Assembly: GCF_002743375.1 (NCBI RefSeq)
Contig: NZ_PDZC01000001.1
Coordinates: forward strand, 558,001-622,000
Direction: 5' to 3'
DNA from: Sporosarcina sp. P34
GTDB lineage: Bacteria > Bacillota > Bacilli > Bacillales_A > Planococcaceae
Length of the DNA: 64,000 bases
Shown here: piece after piece, positions 42,633-52,286 of the stretch
Layout of the letters: each line of letters begins with the position of its first letter
Numbering within the stretch: the first letter of the stretch is position 1
Notes under the pieces: generated by a model
Told to the model about the DNA's origin: nothing
The model's input: the letters and a program-made list of their open reading frames with translations, nothing else
The model's database searches: none
Made by a program: the position numbers and the translations under genes

Positions 42633-43469
42633 GTGAATTTAATTAATGAAGAAATTACTCATAACGTGTTTGGTGAAGGGAATATTGTGGAACACGAGGA
42701 GTCATTTATCACCGTTGACTTCAATAAAGATCGTAAAAGATTTGTCTATCCGGATGCATTCGAGAATTTTATTACGCTAAACAATCGAAGTATGGCAGAG
42801 TCTTTAGAGAAGGTCTTCGTAGAACGAAGAGCAGAAGAGAAAATATTGGAAAAGAAGCGTAAAGAAGAGAAGGCTATTCAGGCGCTTGAACAGCAACGTA
42901 GGGAAATATTAAAAAACAATAAAATTCATGAAAGTTCACAAATTGTTTTCTGGTTAGATAAAGAAAGACAGTTTGAAGTATTTAGCGATTGGGAAATTTC
43001 TACTGGAAGCATACAAAGTGGGAAGAATAAAGGCTTACCCAACCCAGTAACTCGTTTGCGTCCGAACAGTGCGGGTGTTCTGACAGTGAGAACTTCAGAT
43101 CAAGTGGAAACGGAAAGAACGATTACGGGTCTTTTCATGGTTGGTGATACGTTTACGGGAAGTATCGGCGAAGATGGTTTGGTGCCTACACACCCTGAAT
43201 ATAGAATTCAACTCACAGAAGAGGAAGCCGAGAAAATGCTTTTCTGGAATTACTATAAAAATAAGAACTATCCTGAACGTACATCATGGAATTCAGGTAC
43301 ATTCCGTTACTTTGATAATATTTGGACTGCTCAAATTGTAAAAGATATTATTGCGTTAAAGACGGATGAAGAGCAAATCAAAGAAGCGCAAGAATTTTTG
43401 AACTATTTCTGCAAATTAAATGCCATTGACATAAACAATATTCCGGAAGCTGAAGGTGTTTTACGTTAA
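42633..43469 (+). CDS. Unknown protein with a KOW-like N-terminal domain
   Basis: 278 residues from GTG 42633 with AGGAGGAG upstream. Residues 5-48 (VFGEGNIVEHEESFITVDF) resemble a small beta domain also seen at the ends of some helicases and nucleic-acid proteins. A coiled coil follows (residues 58-95), then a C-terminal domain with VTRLRPNSAGVLTVRTSDQ and SWNSGTFRYFDN. No enzyme motif seen. Stands alone behind the leader RNA. Confidence 0.6.
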   Translation: MNLINEEITHNVFGEGNIVEHEESFITVDFNKDRKRFVYPDAFENFITLNNRSMAESLEKVFVERRAEEKILEKKRKEEKAIQALEQQRREILKNNKIHESSQIVFWLDKERQFEVFSDWEISTGSIQSGKNKGLPNPVTRLRPNSAGVLTVRTSDQVETERTITGLFMVGDTFTGSIGEDGLVPTHPEYRIQLTEEEAEKMLFWNYYKNKNYPERTSWNSGTFRYFDNIWTAQIVKDIIALKTDEEQIKEAQEFLNYFCKLNAIDINNIPEAEGVLR

Positions 43470-43513
43470 TAAGTAAAATGACTTTGAATGGAATACTTTA
43501 TTCAATTACACAT

Positions 43514-43568
43514 AAAGCTACCAGACACGAGTGCGCGATGACGAGCCGGTACCTGGTAGCTTTTCACT
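43514..43568 (+). terminator. Terminator of the unknown 278-residue gene
   Basis: AAAGCTACCAG pairs with CTGGTAGCTTT over a 28-base loop; T-run after it. Possibly works on both strands. Confidence 0.65.
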
Positions 43569-43672
43569 TTTTAAAATTGTTCTATTGATATAGCATCCAA
43601 CAGACTGAGAAAACTAGATCAAGTGATTAGCAATATACAGCGTACAGAATAAATAGTGATTATTGAAGAGTT

Positions 43673-43786
43673 TCATTGTGGATCGTCTTGTCTTTTAATT
43701 TCCCAGGTAATGAACAGCGTTGCATATATTAGCGCAAAAGAAGCGAGAGTTCGTACGCTACAGAAATGATTAAGTGACTTTTTCAT
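43673..43786 (-). CDS. Candidate small membrane protein, 37 residues
   Basis: Reverse-strand ORF whose product begins MKKSLNHFCSVRTL and contains one hydrophobic helix (ASFALIYATLFITW) and a charged end. Codon pattern and topology look protein-like, but no clear ribosome site is present. Low certainty. Confidence 0.3.
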   Translation of the reverse strand: MKKSLNHFCSVRTLASFALIYATLFITWEIKRQDDPQ

Positions 43787-43825
43787 GATGTTGTTTTTAA
43801 AAGGCGGATGAATAAATTTAAATAC

Positions 43826-43862
43826 AAAAAGCGTCACTCTAAATGAAGAGTGACGCTTTTTG
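43826..43862 (-). terminator. Strong bidirectional terminator after the catalase gene
   Basis: AAAAAGCGTCACTCT pairs perfectly with AGAGTGACGCTTTTT. Confidence 0.85.
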
Positions 43863-43871
43863 CTTTACATA

Positions 43872-45938
43872 TTAGTAAATATCTCGTTCCCAAAAACGTT
43901 GCTGTGTAATGGCGAGTATAAAATCATCACTAAACGTAGCGTTATTTTCTCCAAGTACAATACCCGGTCCCTTTTTTGCGTCAGATGCTGTGAAAATAGT
44001 ATTTCCGGTTTTGGCAACGCCAATCGGTTTATAATGTCTGAATGCCTCATTGATGAAATAGACACTATCCGCATTGAACTTCGCTTGATTGGCTGCGTTT
44101 CCGCCTACTACATAGAGAGCGTCGAATAAAACGGGTGCTGTAGTCATAAACGTTTCATTGATATGAATCTCTAATCCGTTCTTACCAGTTACCGTACCCA
44201 GCTTCTCACCGATCGTATATGCCCACACTCCATACTTTGCTAGATGTTCAATTGTTGACTTCACTTCTTCGTCAGAGAAACCGTCACCAATGAGAATACC
44301 GACCTTCAAACTGTATGGATAGCGGGGGGTATTTTCTTGGCTCAGCGCAGGGGATGACTCTGTAACATTGACTTGTTGACCAGTAGGCTTATTCACTCCA
44401 ACATTGTTTGCGATGAGTGTAGCCATTTCCTGATCGACGTTTGCGAACATATCCACTACTTGTTGTCTAACACTTATACTATTCACTTTTCCGACTTCAA
44501 AGCTGAACGCGTTAATAATATGTTGTTTTTCCGGTGGTGACATACTATTCCAGAAAAGTCGAGCTTGAGAAAAGTGATCTTTGAATGATTCGCTTCGTGC
44601 TTGAATAATTCGCCCTTCCACTTTTTCAGCATAGTGAACAAATCCGCCTTCTATTGCTGTGGAAGTGGAAGGTGTATTATCAGCCAAGGAATTTTTATGA
44701 TAACTTACTTTGCCGACATCAATCCGCTGACGATTGAATCCATTTCTCTGATTGTTATGGAATGGACATACTGCACGATTAATCGGAATTTCTGTAAAGT
44801 TTGGTCCACCGAGGCGGTACACTTGAGTATCGAGATAAGATAAGAGTCTTCCTTGTAAAAGTGGATCATTAGTGAAATCTATACCTGGCACTACGTTACC
44901 AGGATGAAATGCCGCTTGTTCAGTTTCAGCAAAGACGTTCGTGACGTTTTGATTTAACGTCATTTTGCCAATGATTTTAACAGGCACTATCTCTTCTGGC
45001 CACAGCTTTGTTGCATCGAGAATATCAAAGTCGAACATGAATTCGTCTTCTTCTGCAATCAATTGGACGCCAAATTCATATTCAGCAAAATAACCTTTAT
45101 CAATACAGTCCCATAGATCTCTGCGTTGGAAGTCCGGATTTTTTCCCGCGATTTTTTGTGCCTCATCCCATACTAATGAATGAACGCCCAGTATCGGTTT
45201 CCAATGAAATTTTACGAAAGTGGCTTTACCTTCGCTATTAACCAACCGAAATGTATGGACACCAAAGCCTTCCATCATTCGCCAACTTCTAGGAATCGTG
45301 CGGTCTGACATTTGCCACATGACCATATGGGCGGATTCTTGATTGTTTGCTATGAAATCCCAGAAGGTATCATGGGCGGAAGCTGCTTGAGGCATATCAG
45401 TGTCCGGTTCAGGTTTGACTGCATGCACGAGATCAGGAAACTTCATACTATCCTGAATGAAAAATACAGGTATATTGTTTCCTACTAAATCGTAGTTTCC
45501 TTCTTCTGTATAAAACTTTACCGCAAAACCTCGTACATCTCTTGCTGTGTCAACCGATCCTAAATTTCCGGCTACGTTAGAAAAACGAGTGAAAACGGGT
45601 GTCTTCTGTCCTGCTTTCTGGAGAAAGTCAGCTGTTGTATAGTCTTTCATTGATTCATATAACTCGAACTCACCATGTGCTGCATATCCTCTTGCATGAA
45701 CAACTCGTTCAGGAATCCGTTCACGGTCAAAATGCATGAGTTTTTCTTTTAAATGGATTCCTTCCATTAATGTCGGTCCACGTACTCCTGCTTTTAAAGA
45801 CTCCTCATCATTGGACACTTTCACTCCTTGATTGGTCGTAAGCTTTTTCCCTTTATTGTCCACTTTGAATTGATCCAACTGCTGAATTTTTCGATTCTGT
45901 TTTCTATTTATATTTTCGTTTGCCGATCCATCCTTCAC
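43872..45938 (-). CDS. katE: Large (clade II) catalase with C-terminal DJ-1/PfpI-like domain
   Basis: 688 residues from a GTG with GGAGGAGA. Breaks down hydrogen peroxide. Catalytic H81 in RVVHARGYAAHGEFE, the NVAGNLGSVDTARDVRGFA block near 153, the heme-ligand tyrosine in LLSYLDTQVYRLGG, and a C-terminal domain (about 540-688; KVGILIGDGFSDEEVKSTI, ALYVVGGNAANQ) like that of E. coli HPII. Length is within the large-catalase class. No PerR box was identified upstream. Confidence 0.93.
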   Translation of the reverse strand: MKDGSANENINRKQNRKIQQLDQFKVDNKGKKLTTNQGVKVSNDEESLKAGVRGPTLMEGIHLKEKLMHFDRERIPERVVHARGYAAHGEFELYESMKDYTTADFLQKAGQKTPVFTRFSNVAGNLGSVDTARDVRGFAVKFYTEEGNYDLVGNNIPVFFIQDSMKFPDLVHAVKPEPDTDMPQAASAHDTFWDFIANNQESAHMVMWQMSDRTIPRSWRMMEGFGVHTFRLVNSEGKATFVKFHWKPILGVHSLVWDEAQKIAGKNPDFQRRDLWDCIDKGYFAEYEFGVQLIAEEDEFMFDFDILDATKLWPEEIVPVKIIGKMTLNQNVTNVFAETEQAAFHPGNVVPGIDFTNDPLLQGRLLSYLDTQVYRLGGPNFTEIPINRAVCPFHNNQRNGFNRQRIDVGKVSYHKNSLADNTPSTSTAIEGGFVHYAEKVEGRIIQARSESFKDHFSQARLFWNSMSPPEKQHIINAFSFEVGKVNSISVRQQVVDMFANVDQEMATLIANNVGVNKPTGQQVNVTESSPALSQENTPRYPYSLKVGILIGDGFSDEEVKSTIEHLAKYGVWAYTIGEKLGTVTGKNGLEIHINETFMTTAPVLFDALYVVGGNAANQAKFNADSVYFINEAFRHYKPIGVAKTGNTIFTASDAKKGPGIVLGENNATFSDDFILAITQQRFWERDIY

Positions 45939-46170
45939 GAAATCTCCTCCATGTACTGGTATAAAATGATGAATACTTCACGTCCCATTTACACCGTATG
46001 TGTAAGCGATGATGAAAATTACGATAGTGTATGTGACGAGAGTAAAACTATATACATTTTAATGAAAGAGCTAGGAATGGATGTAAAATATTGTTATGTA
46101 TATCATGTGTTTTGCATTGTATGGCAGTTTTTATATGTGTTCCGCTCTATTTTAAGACAAATAGTAAAAT

Positions 46171-46209
46171 GCCAGGCACGGAGACAATGTTGAATTGTCT
46201 GTGCCTGGC
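46171..46209 (-). repeat. GCCAGGCAC inverted repeat, dispersed-element type
   Basis: GCCAGGCAC and GTGCCTGGC enclose GAGACAA/TTGTCTG, making a nearly perfect 16-base stem. TGCCAGGCAC...GTGCCTGGCA hairpins recur in Bacillales genomes (from memory). On the reverse strand it lies just after queF and precedes ATTTTACTATTT, so it may end that operon. The rest of 45939-46217 shows no gene. Confidence 0.6.
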
Positions 46210-46217
46210 GTGGAAAA

Positions 46218-46706
46218 TTATCTATTATCTATCTTTTCGGGATATATATCATGTTGGAAAAGTCTTTCTTTCGCCATTTGTTCAAAATACGTTCCAGGCT
46301 TTCCGTAATTACAATACGGATCAATTGAAATTCCACCGCGTGGGGTGAACTTGGCCCATACTTCAATGTATCGTGGATCCATTAAATGAATTAAATCTTT
46401 CATAATTAGATTTGCACAATCTTCATGAAACCCTGGATGATTACGGAAACTGAACATATAAAGCTTTAACGATTTACTTTCTACCATTTTTACATCAGGA
46501 ATATAGGATATATAGATGGTAGCAAAGTCAGGTTGGCCAGTAATTGGACACAGGCTAGTGAATTCAGGAATATTAAATTTAACAAAGTAATCATTGTCTT
46601 GATGTCGATTTTCAAATGTTTCTAAAATATGAGGATCATATTCATAGTTGTATTTTGTCTCTTGATTGCCGAGTAATGTAAGGTTGTTTTTATTGTTTTC
46701 TAGCAT
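46218..46706 (-). CDS. queF: NADPH-dependent preQ0 reductase
   Basis: 162 residues. Reduces 7-cyano-7-deazaguanine to preQ1, a queuosine precursor. Single-domain type: catalytic C53 in [12 protein letters not shown] with D60, the [15 protein letters not shown] signature, and the HPGFHEDC segment. Third gene of the queC-yhhQ-queF operon. Confidence 0.95.
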   Translation of the reverse strand: MLENNKNNLTLLGNQETKYNYEYDPHILETFENRHQDNDYFVKFNIPEFTSLCPITGQPDFATIYISYIPDVKMVESKSLKLYMFSFRNHPGFHEDCANLIMKDLIHLMDPRYIEVWAKFTPRGGISIDPYCNYGKPGTYFEQMAKERLFQHDIYPEKIDNR

Positions 46707-46720
46707 TTTTCAAACCCCTT

Positions 46721-47284
46721 TTAATGTACTTCTGAAACATTTGGTTCATATATATTTAGCTTCATCACAACTTGTCTAATTCCACCCGCAACAATTAACT
46801 GCATCAACACTTTCGCTATCCATTGTCCGAGTATGGCAAATGGAACTAATTCCCACGGTACGAAGTGAAGCCCTAGTGGACCGATACCAATAATTACAAA
46901 TAAACTAGAGTCTAAAAATCCAGCGACAACACCCGAAAATAGTACTCTCTTTACAAAAGGGAATTTAAAACGAGTGTAAATTTCCGTATCTGCTGTTTCT
47001 GAAACAATAAAACTAAGTGTACTTGCAAAGACGATCCATAATTGATCCCCTAATAAATGACTTGTAAGAGCAGATAATAAAAGTGCGACTCCAATCAATA
47101 GGTATGTTTGTTGTCTACCGAATCTATTTTGAACCATATCTCTCATGACAAGTGTTAATCCAATGAACAAAGTACCGTAAGGAATAATGAGTGGACCTAG
47201 TTCAAGTGGTGCAAATCGTGCAAATCGTGCTGTAATGACATTAGCAAGAATAATGGATAATAAATAAATCGTAATGCGGATCAT
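46721..47284 (-). CDS. yhhQ: Queuosine precursor transporter (YhhQ/VUT family)
   Basis: 187 residues with about six membrane helices ([57 protein letters not shown]). VUT/COG1738 proteins take up preQ0 or preQ1. Overlaps queC by four bases, so it is cotranscribed and translationally linked. Transport role follows from family and context. Confidence 0.88.
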   Translation of the reverse strand: MIRITIYLLSIILANVITARFARFAPLELGPLIIPYGTLFIGLTLVMRDMVQNRFGRQQTYLLIGVALLLSALTSHLLGDQLWIVFASTLSFIVSETADTEIYTRFKFPFVKRVLFSGVVAGFLDSSLFVIIGIGPLGLHFVPWELVPFAILGQWIAKVLMQLIVAGGIRQVVMKLNIYEPNVSEVH

Positions 47285-47946
47285 GAGGCATGTTGTCCTT
47301 GTAAGTATTTCGCTAGTCCGTCATTTCTCAGCTTACAAGCGGGGCATTCTAGGCAGCCATCGGCAATCACACCGTTATAGCAAGTTAATGTGTTGTCTCT
47401 TACGTACTCCAACCGACCCATTTGATCCGCTAATTTCCAAACTTCTGCTTTGTCTTTCCACATTAAAGGAGTGATCAAATCAAATGTATAGTCCATTGCT
47501 AAATTCAACGTCGTATTTAACGAACGAATGAACGCATCACGACAATCCGGATAGCCGCTGAAGTCCGTCTCGCTTACACCGGTTATAATCGCCTTCGCGC
47601 CAATTGATTTAGCATAGATTGCTGCAAATGAAAGAAATATATGATTCCGTCCTTCAACAAATGTATTGGGGACACTTCCTTCTTCTGCTTCAATTTGCAT
47701 GTCGCTTCGGGTCAAGGCGTTCGAGGTTAACTGATTGAGAACATCCATTTGAATGATTTTCTGTTTAACCCCTAAGTCATTCGCGATCTTTGTAGCGCAA
47801 TCAACTTCCGACTTATGTCTTTGCCCATACAAAAACGTGACGGTTTCTACTTCATCAAATTCTTCCATTGCCCATAATAGGCAAGTGGTAGAATCTTGTC
47901 CGCCACTAAATACTACAACTGCTTTATTCACTTTACATTCCTCCAT
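47281..47946 (-). CDS. queC: 7-cyano-7-deazaguanine synthase
   Basis: 221 residues. ATP-dependent conversion of carboxy-deazaguanine to preQ0. PP-loop SGGQDSTTC at 14-22 and the C-terminal zinc cysteines ([17 protein letters not shown]). First gene of the operon. queD and queE are not present here. Confidence 0.95.
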   Translation of the reverse strand: MEECKVNKAVVVFSGGQDSTTCLLWAMEEFDEVETVTFLYGQRHKSEVDCATKIANDLGVKQKIIQMDVLNQLTSNALTRSDMQIEAEEGSVPNTFVEGRNHIFLSFAAIYAKSIGAKAIITGVSETDFSGYPDCRDAFIRSLNTTLNLAMDYTFDLITPLMWKDKAEVWKLADQMGRLEYVRDNTLTCYNGVIADGCLECPACKLRNDGLAKYLQGQHAS

Positions 47947-47985
47947 AGTTTTGTTTTTAGAGGGGATGGTTACGAACCCTCTTTA
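47940..47985 (-). ncRNA. PreQ1-I riboswitch
   Basis: On the reverse strand the leader reads AGAGGGTTCGTAACCATC, then CCCTCT, then an A-rich AAAAACAAAACTA tail directly before GGAGG of queC. Stem P1, loop and the A-rich pseudoknot tail match preQ1-I. The ribosome site is adjacent, so control is probably of translation. One of the smallest riboswitches, hence easily missed. Confidence 0.85.
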
Positions 47986-48041
47986 ATAATCGAAGCACCT
48001 TACCTACCTATAGCTAAGACACCTATGATTATCAATAGTTT

Positions 48042-48070
48042 AATATACACGTTACTTCTACTTTTCACAA
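48042..48070 (-). promoter_or_regulatory. Promoter of the queC operon
   Basis: Reverse strand TTGTGA and TATATT with 17 bases between; gives a leader of about 95 bases that includes the preQ1-I element. Confidence 0.65.
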
Positions 48071-48249
48071 GTAGATTGAGAATGCTAACTGTACGTGGTA
48101 TCGTGAATAAATCGTAATGAAACATAAAATTGTATTCATATTACGTCGTGTTTTATAAATAAAACTATTTGGGGAATGAATATGAAGGGAAGACTGACTT
48201 TTCCGTTACGTCAATAATGCAAACAAAATAGTTGAATGGGGTGTAGGTA

Positions 48250-48681
48250 ATGTACGAATTAAAAACAAAAGAAACCGACAGAAGTGTTATGGAATTTATT
48301 GAGGAAATTGGTCAACCTAAAAAGCGTGAAGATGCTTTTAAATTAGTAGATATCTTCACCGAAACGACGGGGTATCCAGCGAAAATGTGGGGACCTAGTA
48401 TTATAGGGTTTGGAAAATATCATTACTCATATAGTTCGGGGCACGAAGGGGATGCGCCAATCGTAGGTTTTTCACCACGAAAAGCCAAAATCAGTTTATA
48501 TGTAACGCTTGGAAGTGAACAGCGAGAAAAATTATTAAAAGATTTCGGGAAATATACAACAGGTAAATCCTGTATATACATCAACAAAGTCGCGGATATT
48601 GAAATAGAGATATTAAAGAAATTACTAAAACAATCTATTTCATATATTCACGAAATCTATCCAAATCAAGAAACGCTGTAG
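48250..48681 (+). CDS. DUF1801 family protein
   Basis: 143 residues, ATG after GGGGTGTAGG. The VMEFIEEIGQPKKREDAFKL start and MWGPSIIGFGKYHYSY core are those of DUF1801 (YdhG-like) proteins. The family has no firm function. Stands alone with its own terminator. Confidence 0.85.
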   Translation: MYELKTKETDRSVMEFIEEIGQPKKREDAFKLVDIFTETTGYPAKMWGPSIIGFGKYHYSYSSGHEGDAPIVGFSPRKAKISLYVTLGSEQREKLLKDFGKYTTGKSCIYINKVADIEIEILKKLLKQSISYIHEIYPNQETL

Positions 48682-48786
48682 AGTGGAATGTTTGTAATAG
48701 ATAGCCAGTGCACTACATATGGACTAAAGAAAAGTAATGAATATCGAATGTAATTGAAGTCTTGAATGATAAAGTGTAGGCAATAC

Positions 48787-48822
48787 AAAAAGACAGTTCC
48801 AAAACGGGAACTGTCTTTTTTG
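48787..48822 (+). terminator. Terminator of the DUF1801 gene
   Basis: AAAAAGACAGTTCC pairs with GGAACTGTCTTTTTT. Confidence 0.85.
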
Positions 48823-48862
48823 CTTGGAACGATTATTGATACTATGTATGGAACTTCAATAG

Positions 48863-49027
48863 TTATGAATAAATTCCTTGTACTCTGTTCAATAGGCTAT
48901 CCAGTCGCTGGCTACTTCTTACAACGCTTGGATGGGTGATTCCCAAGAATTCGGCTTTCTTGTACATGATCATTCTTTTTAGTTCAATTCTAAACATGAG
49001 TAGTTTTTTTTCAATAGATTTATTCAT
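48863..49027 (-). CDS. Spo0E-like aspartyl-phosphate phosphatase
   Basis: 54 residues with GGAGGAAG upstream. Product MNKSIEKKLLMFRIELKRMI and then HPSVVRSSQRLDSLLNR: the S-Q-x-L-D signature of the Spo0E family and two short helices forming a hairpin. Spo0E proteins dephosphorylate Spo0A~P and delay sporulation. The region 49,030-49,420 beside it shows no other gene. Confidence 0.85.
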   Translation of the reverse strand: MNKSIEKKLLMFRIELKRMIMYKKAEFLGITHPSVVRSSQRLDSLLNRVQGIYS

Positions 49028-49420
49028 TTTCTTCCTCCGTACTATATATTACGCTTCAAGTCATGTGGCGATTATCTAGTTCGTCGTAGAAGCAACTTAC
49101 TTAGCATATATAAAGCGAAATGAAAAGTATGTCGCATTTTGACTGACTTCTATATTGATTTCAAATTATGACGGAAATGTGTATGTTGATTGATAATTCA
49201 AGCATTATAGGCGGGATAAAACACCCTTAAATCGACACGACTGTTGTTTAGTGTATACATCACTGTGAATAATTGAAGCTTACTAGTATATACTTGTGAT
49301 CATATGGGACTACAACATTCACAAACCATTGCGGTCTAGGAAAGTACTGCGTATTTTCGTATGGAGATCAGAATCTGGAACTAGACTGAGTGACACTGCG
49401 TAAAAATATTCATAACCAAG

Positions 49421-49463
49421 AACAAGAGGTTGTCTTGATCAAGTCAAGGCAACCTCTTGTTCG
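49421..49463 (-). terminator. Hairpin after the AAA ATPase gene
   Basis: GAACAAGAGGTTG and CAACCTCTTGTTC pair perfectly, with an inner CTTGAT/ATCAAG-like extension. It starts next to the reverse-strand stop codon. No long T-run, so its strength is uncertain. Confidence 0.6.
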
Positions 49464-49465
49464 TC

Positions 49466-50731
49466 TTAATAACCTATTGTTGAATCGGTTTCCCAGTCAT
49501 GTCGAGTAGCTTGTCGATGCTGTTTCTGTAACTGGCGGATTCGTTCTTCATATTGAATGTTCTTCTCATAATGGTAAGTAAGCGCGATCGACATATATAA
49601 TTCATTCAACTGTGATACTGAAAGGCCTTTTGTCTGCTTCGCTATTTCTTCAATTTGTTCTTCTGAAAGTATCTTTTTGCGATCCAGTTTTTCCATGTAT
49701 AGCTTTCGGACTTCTCGTGTCGGAGATTTGATTTCATATGTGCTATCAAATCGGCCAGCACGGTTGATGAGGGCAGGGTCAATGCGTTCAGGGTAATTGG
49801 TCGTACCGATGATGAATAGGCCGTCACGGACATGTACGCCATCTAGAATGTTCAGGAATGTACTTCTCATATGTTCGGGCATGGAGTCCATATCTTCAAT
49901 GACGAGGATGGCGGGTGCTAGACGTTCGACTGTAGTGAACACTTCTTGTACGGAATGACTTCCTGTGAATTCCGTGATTTGCCAGTAGACGACAGGTGCG
50001 TCAGTTGTTCCGGTGATGGAACGCACAAGCGTCGTTTTGCCGTTACCTGGAGATCCGTACAGCAAGATCCCTCTTTTATATGGCAGTCCGTATTCTTTAA
50101 AGAAAGCCCCACCGTCTCGGAAGAATTCATCAATAGAACGAAATAGATCATTCTTCAAATGTTCATCGAGCAGGACGTCACTGCGCTCGATTTGTGTGCC
50201 AGCGCCATACGTCTTTTTTTCCATACCTTCTTCCGTATCCACTAAATACGTAATATTCGTTTTCATCGCTTCTCGTTGGAGTTGATTCAGCACTTCGATG
50301 AAATCTTTGACGTGACTGGCAGATGGCGCAAATACTGTATGCTCTGACCAAGTGGAGCCTGTTGCGACATAATAGCTAATATTGGCGATGGCGATTTGAT
50401 GTTCTGGGAAGAATAGCAACTGGTTGTCAATAGTTTCAGCGCCTTGTAGTGAAAATGCATCAGTTGATACGTCTTGCTGAATTTTTTGTGTCGGCAATGT
50501 GGCGTAGATATGACTAAGTGATTCGTAAGGCAGTTGTTTGCGATGAATCAATTCAGGAAGCATCGTTTCTGTGTAAGAAGAGAATTCATCGACTTGGATG
50601 ATTTGCCAATCGGCAGGTGAACGTTGTTGAAGTGTGTCAAGAATCGCTTCAATAACGACACCGTAATAGTGATAATGTGTCAATTTTTCGTATTGTGCCG
50701 AGTGAAGTGGAATTAAAAAAGATGGTTTCAT
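49466..50731 (-). CDS. AAA+ ATPase (BCS1/CDC48-like single AAA domain)
   Basis: 421 residues. N-terminal 200 residues are not recognised. The AAA module has Walker A GSPGNGKTTL near 229, Walker B ILVIEDMD near 286, sensor IIGTTNYP and the arginine finger in NRAGRFD, followed by the helical lid. An ATP-driven remodelling role is likely; the substrate is unknown. It splits gcv from yqhL compared with B. subtilis. Confidence 0.8.
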   Translation of the reverse strand: MKPSFLIPLHSAQYEKLTHYHYYGVVIEAILDTLQQRSPADWQIIQVDEFSSYTETMLPELIHRKQLPYESLSHIYATLPTQKIQQDVSTDAFSLQGAETIDNQLLFFPEHQIAIANISYYVATGSTWSEHTVFAPSASHVKDFIEVLNQLQREAMKTNITYLVDTEEGMEKKTYGAGTQIERSDVLLDEHLKNDLFRSIDEFFRDGGAFFKEYGLPYKRGILLYGSPGNGKTTLVRSITGTTDAPVVYWQITEFTGSHSVQEVFTTVERLAPAILVIEDMDSMPEHMRSTFLNILDGVHVRDGLFIIGTTNYPERIDPALINRAGRFDSTYEIKSPTREVRKLYMEKLDRKKILSEEQIEEIAKQTKGLSVSQLNELYMSIALTYHYEKNIQYEERIRQLQKQHRQATRHDWETDSTIGY

Positions 50732-50789
50732 TACTAGAACACACTCCCTATAAATAAGTAGATCCCCCTTTTAAGGAGGATCTATACTG

Positions 50790-51167
50790 TTATTTTGTTT
50801 TAATTTTACCTGACCACTGTTTAAATCCACCGCGTAGCTGATAGATTTCTGTACAACCTTTTTTCTTCAAGAATAGCGCTGCACGGCCTGTACGGCTAGT
50901 GTTTTGGTCATAAAGATAAACGGGTTTATCAGGGCGGATTTCCTTATAGCGCTGTGAGAACTGTGTAAATGGAATGTTACGCGCACCTAAAATATGTCCA
51001 GCCTCGAAATCTTTTGGTTCACGCACATCGATCAATTGTGCTTTGCGATACCCTTTAATAAACTCTTCTTGTGTCAGACTGGTCAATGCCTTTCCGACCC
51101 GTATGTATGTTATAACGAAATACAAAATGACCGCGAGCACGGCTGCTCCCAAAATATAATAACTCAA
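50790..51167 (-). CDS. yqhL: YqhL-like membrane-anchored rhodanese, catalytic Cys replaced
   Basis: 125 residues from TTG 51167, which has AAGGGGGAAG six bases upstream; the ATGs at 51188/51185 would put this sequence inside the protein. One N-terminal helix (YILGAAVLAVILYFVITYI) then a rhodanese domain (LIDVREPKDFEAGHILGARN). The active-site loop reads VYLYDQNTSR, with aspartate where the catalytic cysteine lies. It is thus predicted to be inactive as a sulfurtransferase. Next to lipM as in B. subtilis. Confidence 0.85.
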   Translation of the reverse strand: MSYYILGAAVLAVILYFVITYIRVGKALTSLTQEEFIKGYRKAQLIDVREPKDFEAGHILGARNIPFTQFSQRYKEIRPDKPVYLYDQNTSRTGRAALFLKKKGCTEIYQLRGGFKQWSGKIKTK

Positions 51168-51315
51168 AAAAACTTCCCCCTTCATCAATATCTCTATTAT
51201 AAAGATTATCTGGCATCAGTTCAATCCTAATGATAAAATGAAATGCGTTATTGTTTTTTTCATTGACGATTTCCTATACTATAGGTGGAGTATAAAACAC
51301 GAAGGAGAATAGATT

Positions 51316-52149
51316 ATGACAAAAGCCGTGTGGCATTATGTAGACTCTGGGAAATGTAGTCCTTCCTTCAATATGGCGCTAGACGAAGCACTGCTTGACT
51401 TACATAGCCGAGGTGAAATCGGACCGGTTCTGCGTTTTTATGAGTGGGAACCCGCTACATTATCGATTGGGTACTTCCAGCGCATTGAAAAAGATATTGA
51501 TATGGAAAAAGTGAAAGAACTTGGGCTTGGATTTGTCCGAAGACCAACAGGAGGACGTGGTGTCCTGCATGAACATGAGCTTACATACAGTGTGATTGTT
51601 AGTGAAAAATACCCGAATATGCCGGAAACGGTGACAGAAGCATACCGTGTGATTTCTGGCGGATTGTTGCAAGGATTTCGTAATCTAGGGCTTCAGGCAG
51701 AATTCTCGATTCCAGATCAAGAGATTACAGCGCAATTACGTAGTCCAAAGAGCGGTGTTTGTTTTGATGCACCAAGCTGGTATGAACTCGTCGTCGAAGG
51801 TAAAAAGGTTGCCGGCAGTGCCCAAACACGTCAAAAAGGCGTGATTTTGCAACATGGGGCAATTTTGATGAGCTTAGACGTCGATAAATTGACATCTATT
51901 TTTACCTATTCATCGCCCGCTTTGAAGGAACGCGTACGTAGAACGTTGCCAGATCGCGCTATTGCGATTGACCGATTGACGGACCGGGAGATTTCAATAG
52001 AGGAATGTAAACAGGCCTTTTCTAAGGGATTTGAAGCGTCGCTCGACATTTCCTTGGAACCACTTGAATTAACACCGGAACAGCTTGCTTTGGTCCATCA
52101 AATTGAAAAAGAGAAATATGCCAATGATGACTGGAATTTCAAAAAATGA
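51316..52149 (+). CDS. lipM: Octanoyl-[GcvH]:protein transferase LipM
   Basis: 277 residues, GAAGGAG upstream. Moves octanoate from acyl carrier protein to GcvH in lipoate synthesis. Fold signature [19 protein letters not shown] at 75-93, catalytic C149 ([15 protein letters not shown]) and the [10 protein letters not shown] lysine. It feeds the glycine cleavage system encoded by the gcv operon. Confidence 0.92.
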   Translation: MTKAVWHYVDSGKCSPSFNMALDEALLDLHSRGEIGPVLRFYEWEPATLSIGYFQRIEKDIDMEKVKELGLGFVRRPTGGRGVLHEHELTYSVIVSEKYPNMPETVTEAYRVISGGLLQGFRNLGLQAEFSIPDQEITAQLRSPKSGVCFDAPSWYELVVEGKKVAGSAQTRQKGVILQHGAILMSLDVDKLTSIFTYSSPALKERVRRTLPDRAIAIDRLTDREISIEECKQAFSKGFEASLDISLEPLELTPEQLALVHQIEKEKYANDDWNFKK

Positions 52150-52228
52150 AATTGGTACTTTGGTTTTATTTTTTTGTCGAAATGTCGTAATATCAACGAT
52201 TTTATGTTTTTGAAAAATACATGGCGAT

Positions 52229-52286
52229 TGATATACTATTCAATATGTAGTAGATTATTTAATAAGCTAAACACTATATATAGTGT
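52229..52286 (+). promoter_or_regulatory. nrdJ promoter with NrdR box
   Basis: ACACTATATATAGTGT (52271-52286) is a perfect NrdR palindrome. A degenerate half-match, TCAATATGTAGT, lies 31 bases upstream at 52240, the usual spacing of paired boxes. TTGATA (52229) and TAGATT (52252) are 17 apart. NrdR represses RNR genes when dATP is high. Confidence 0.8.

Noticed and set aside
45828-46193. Forward ORF of 121 residues antisense to the catalase start
   Set aside because: Cysteine/histidine-rich shadow text, no ribosome site, and the catalase gene on the other strand is certain.
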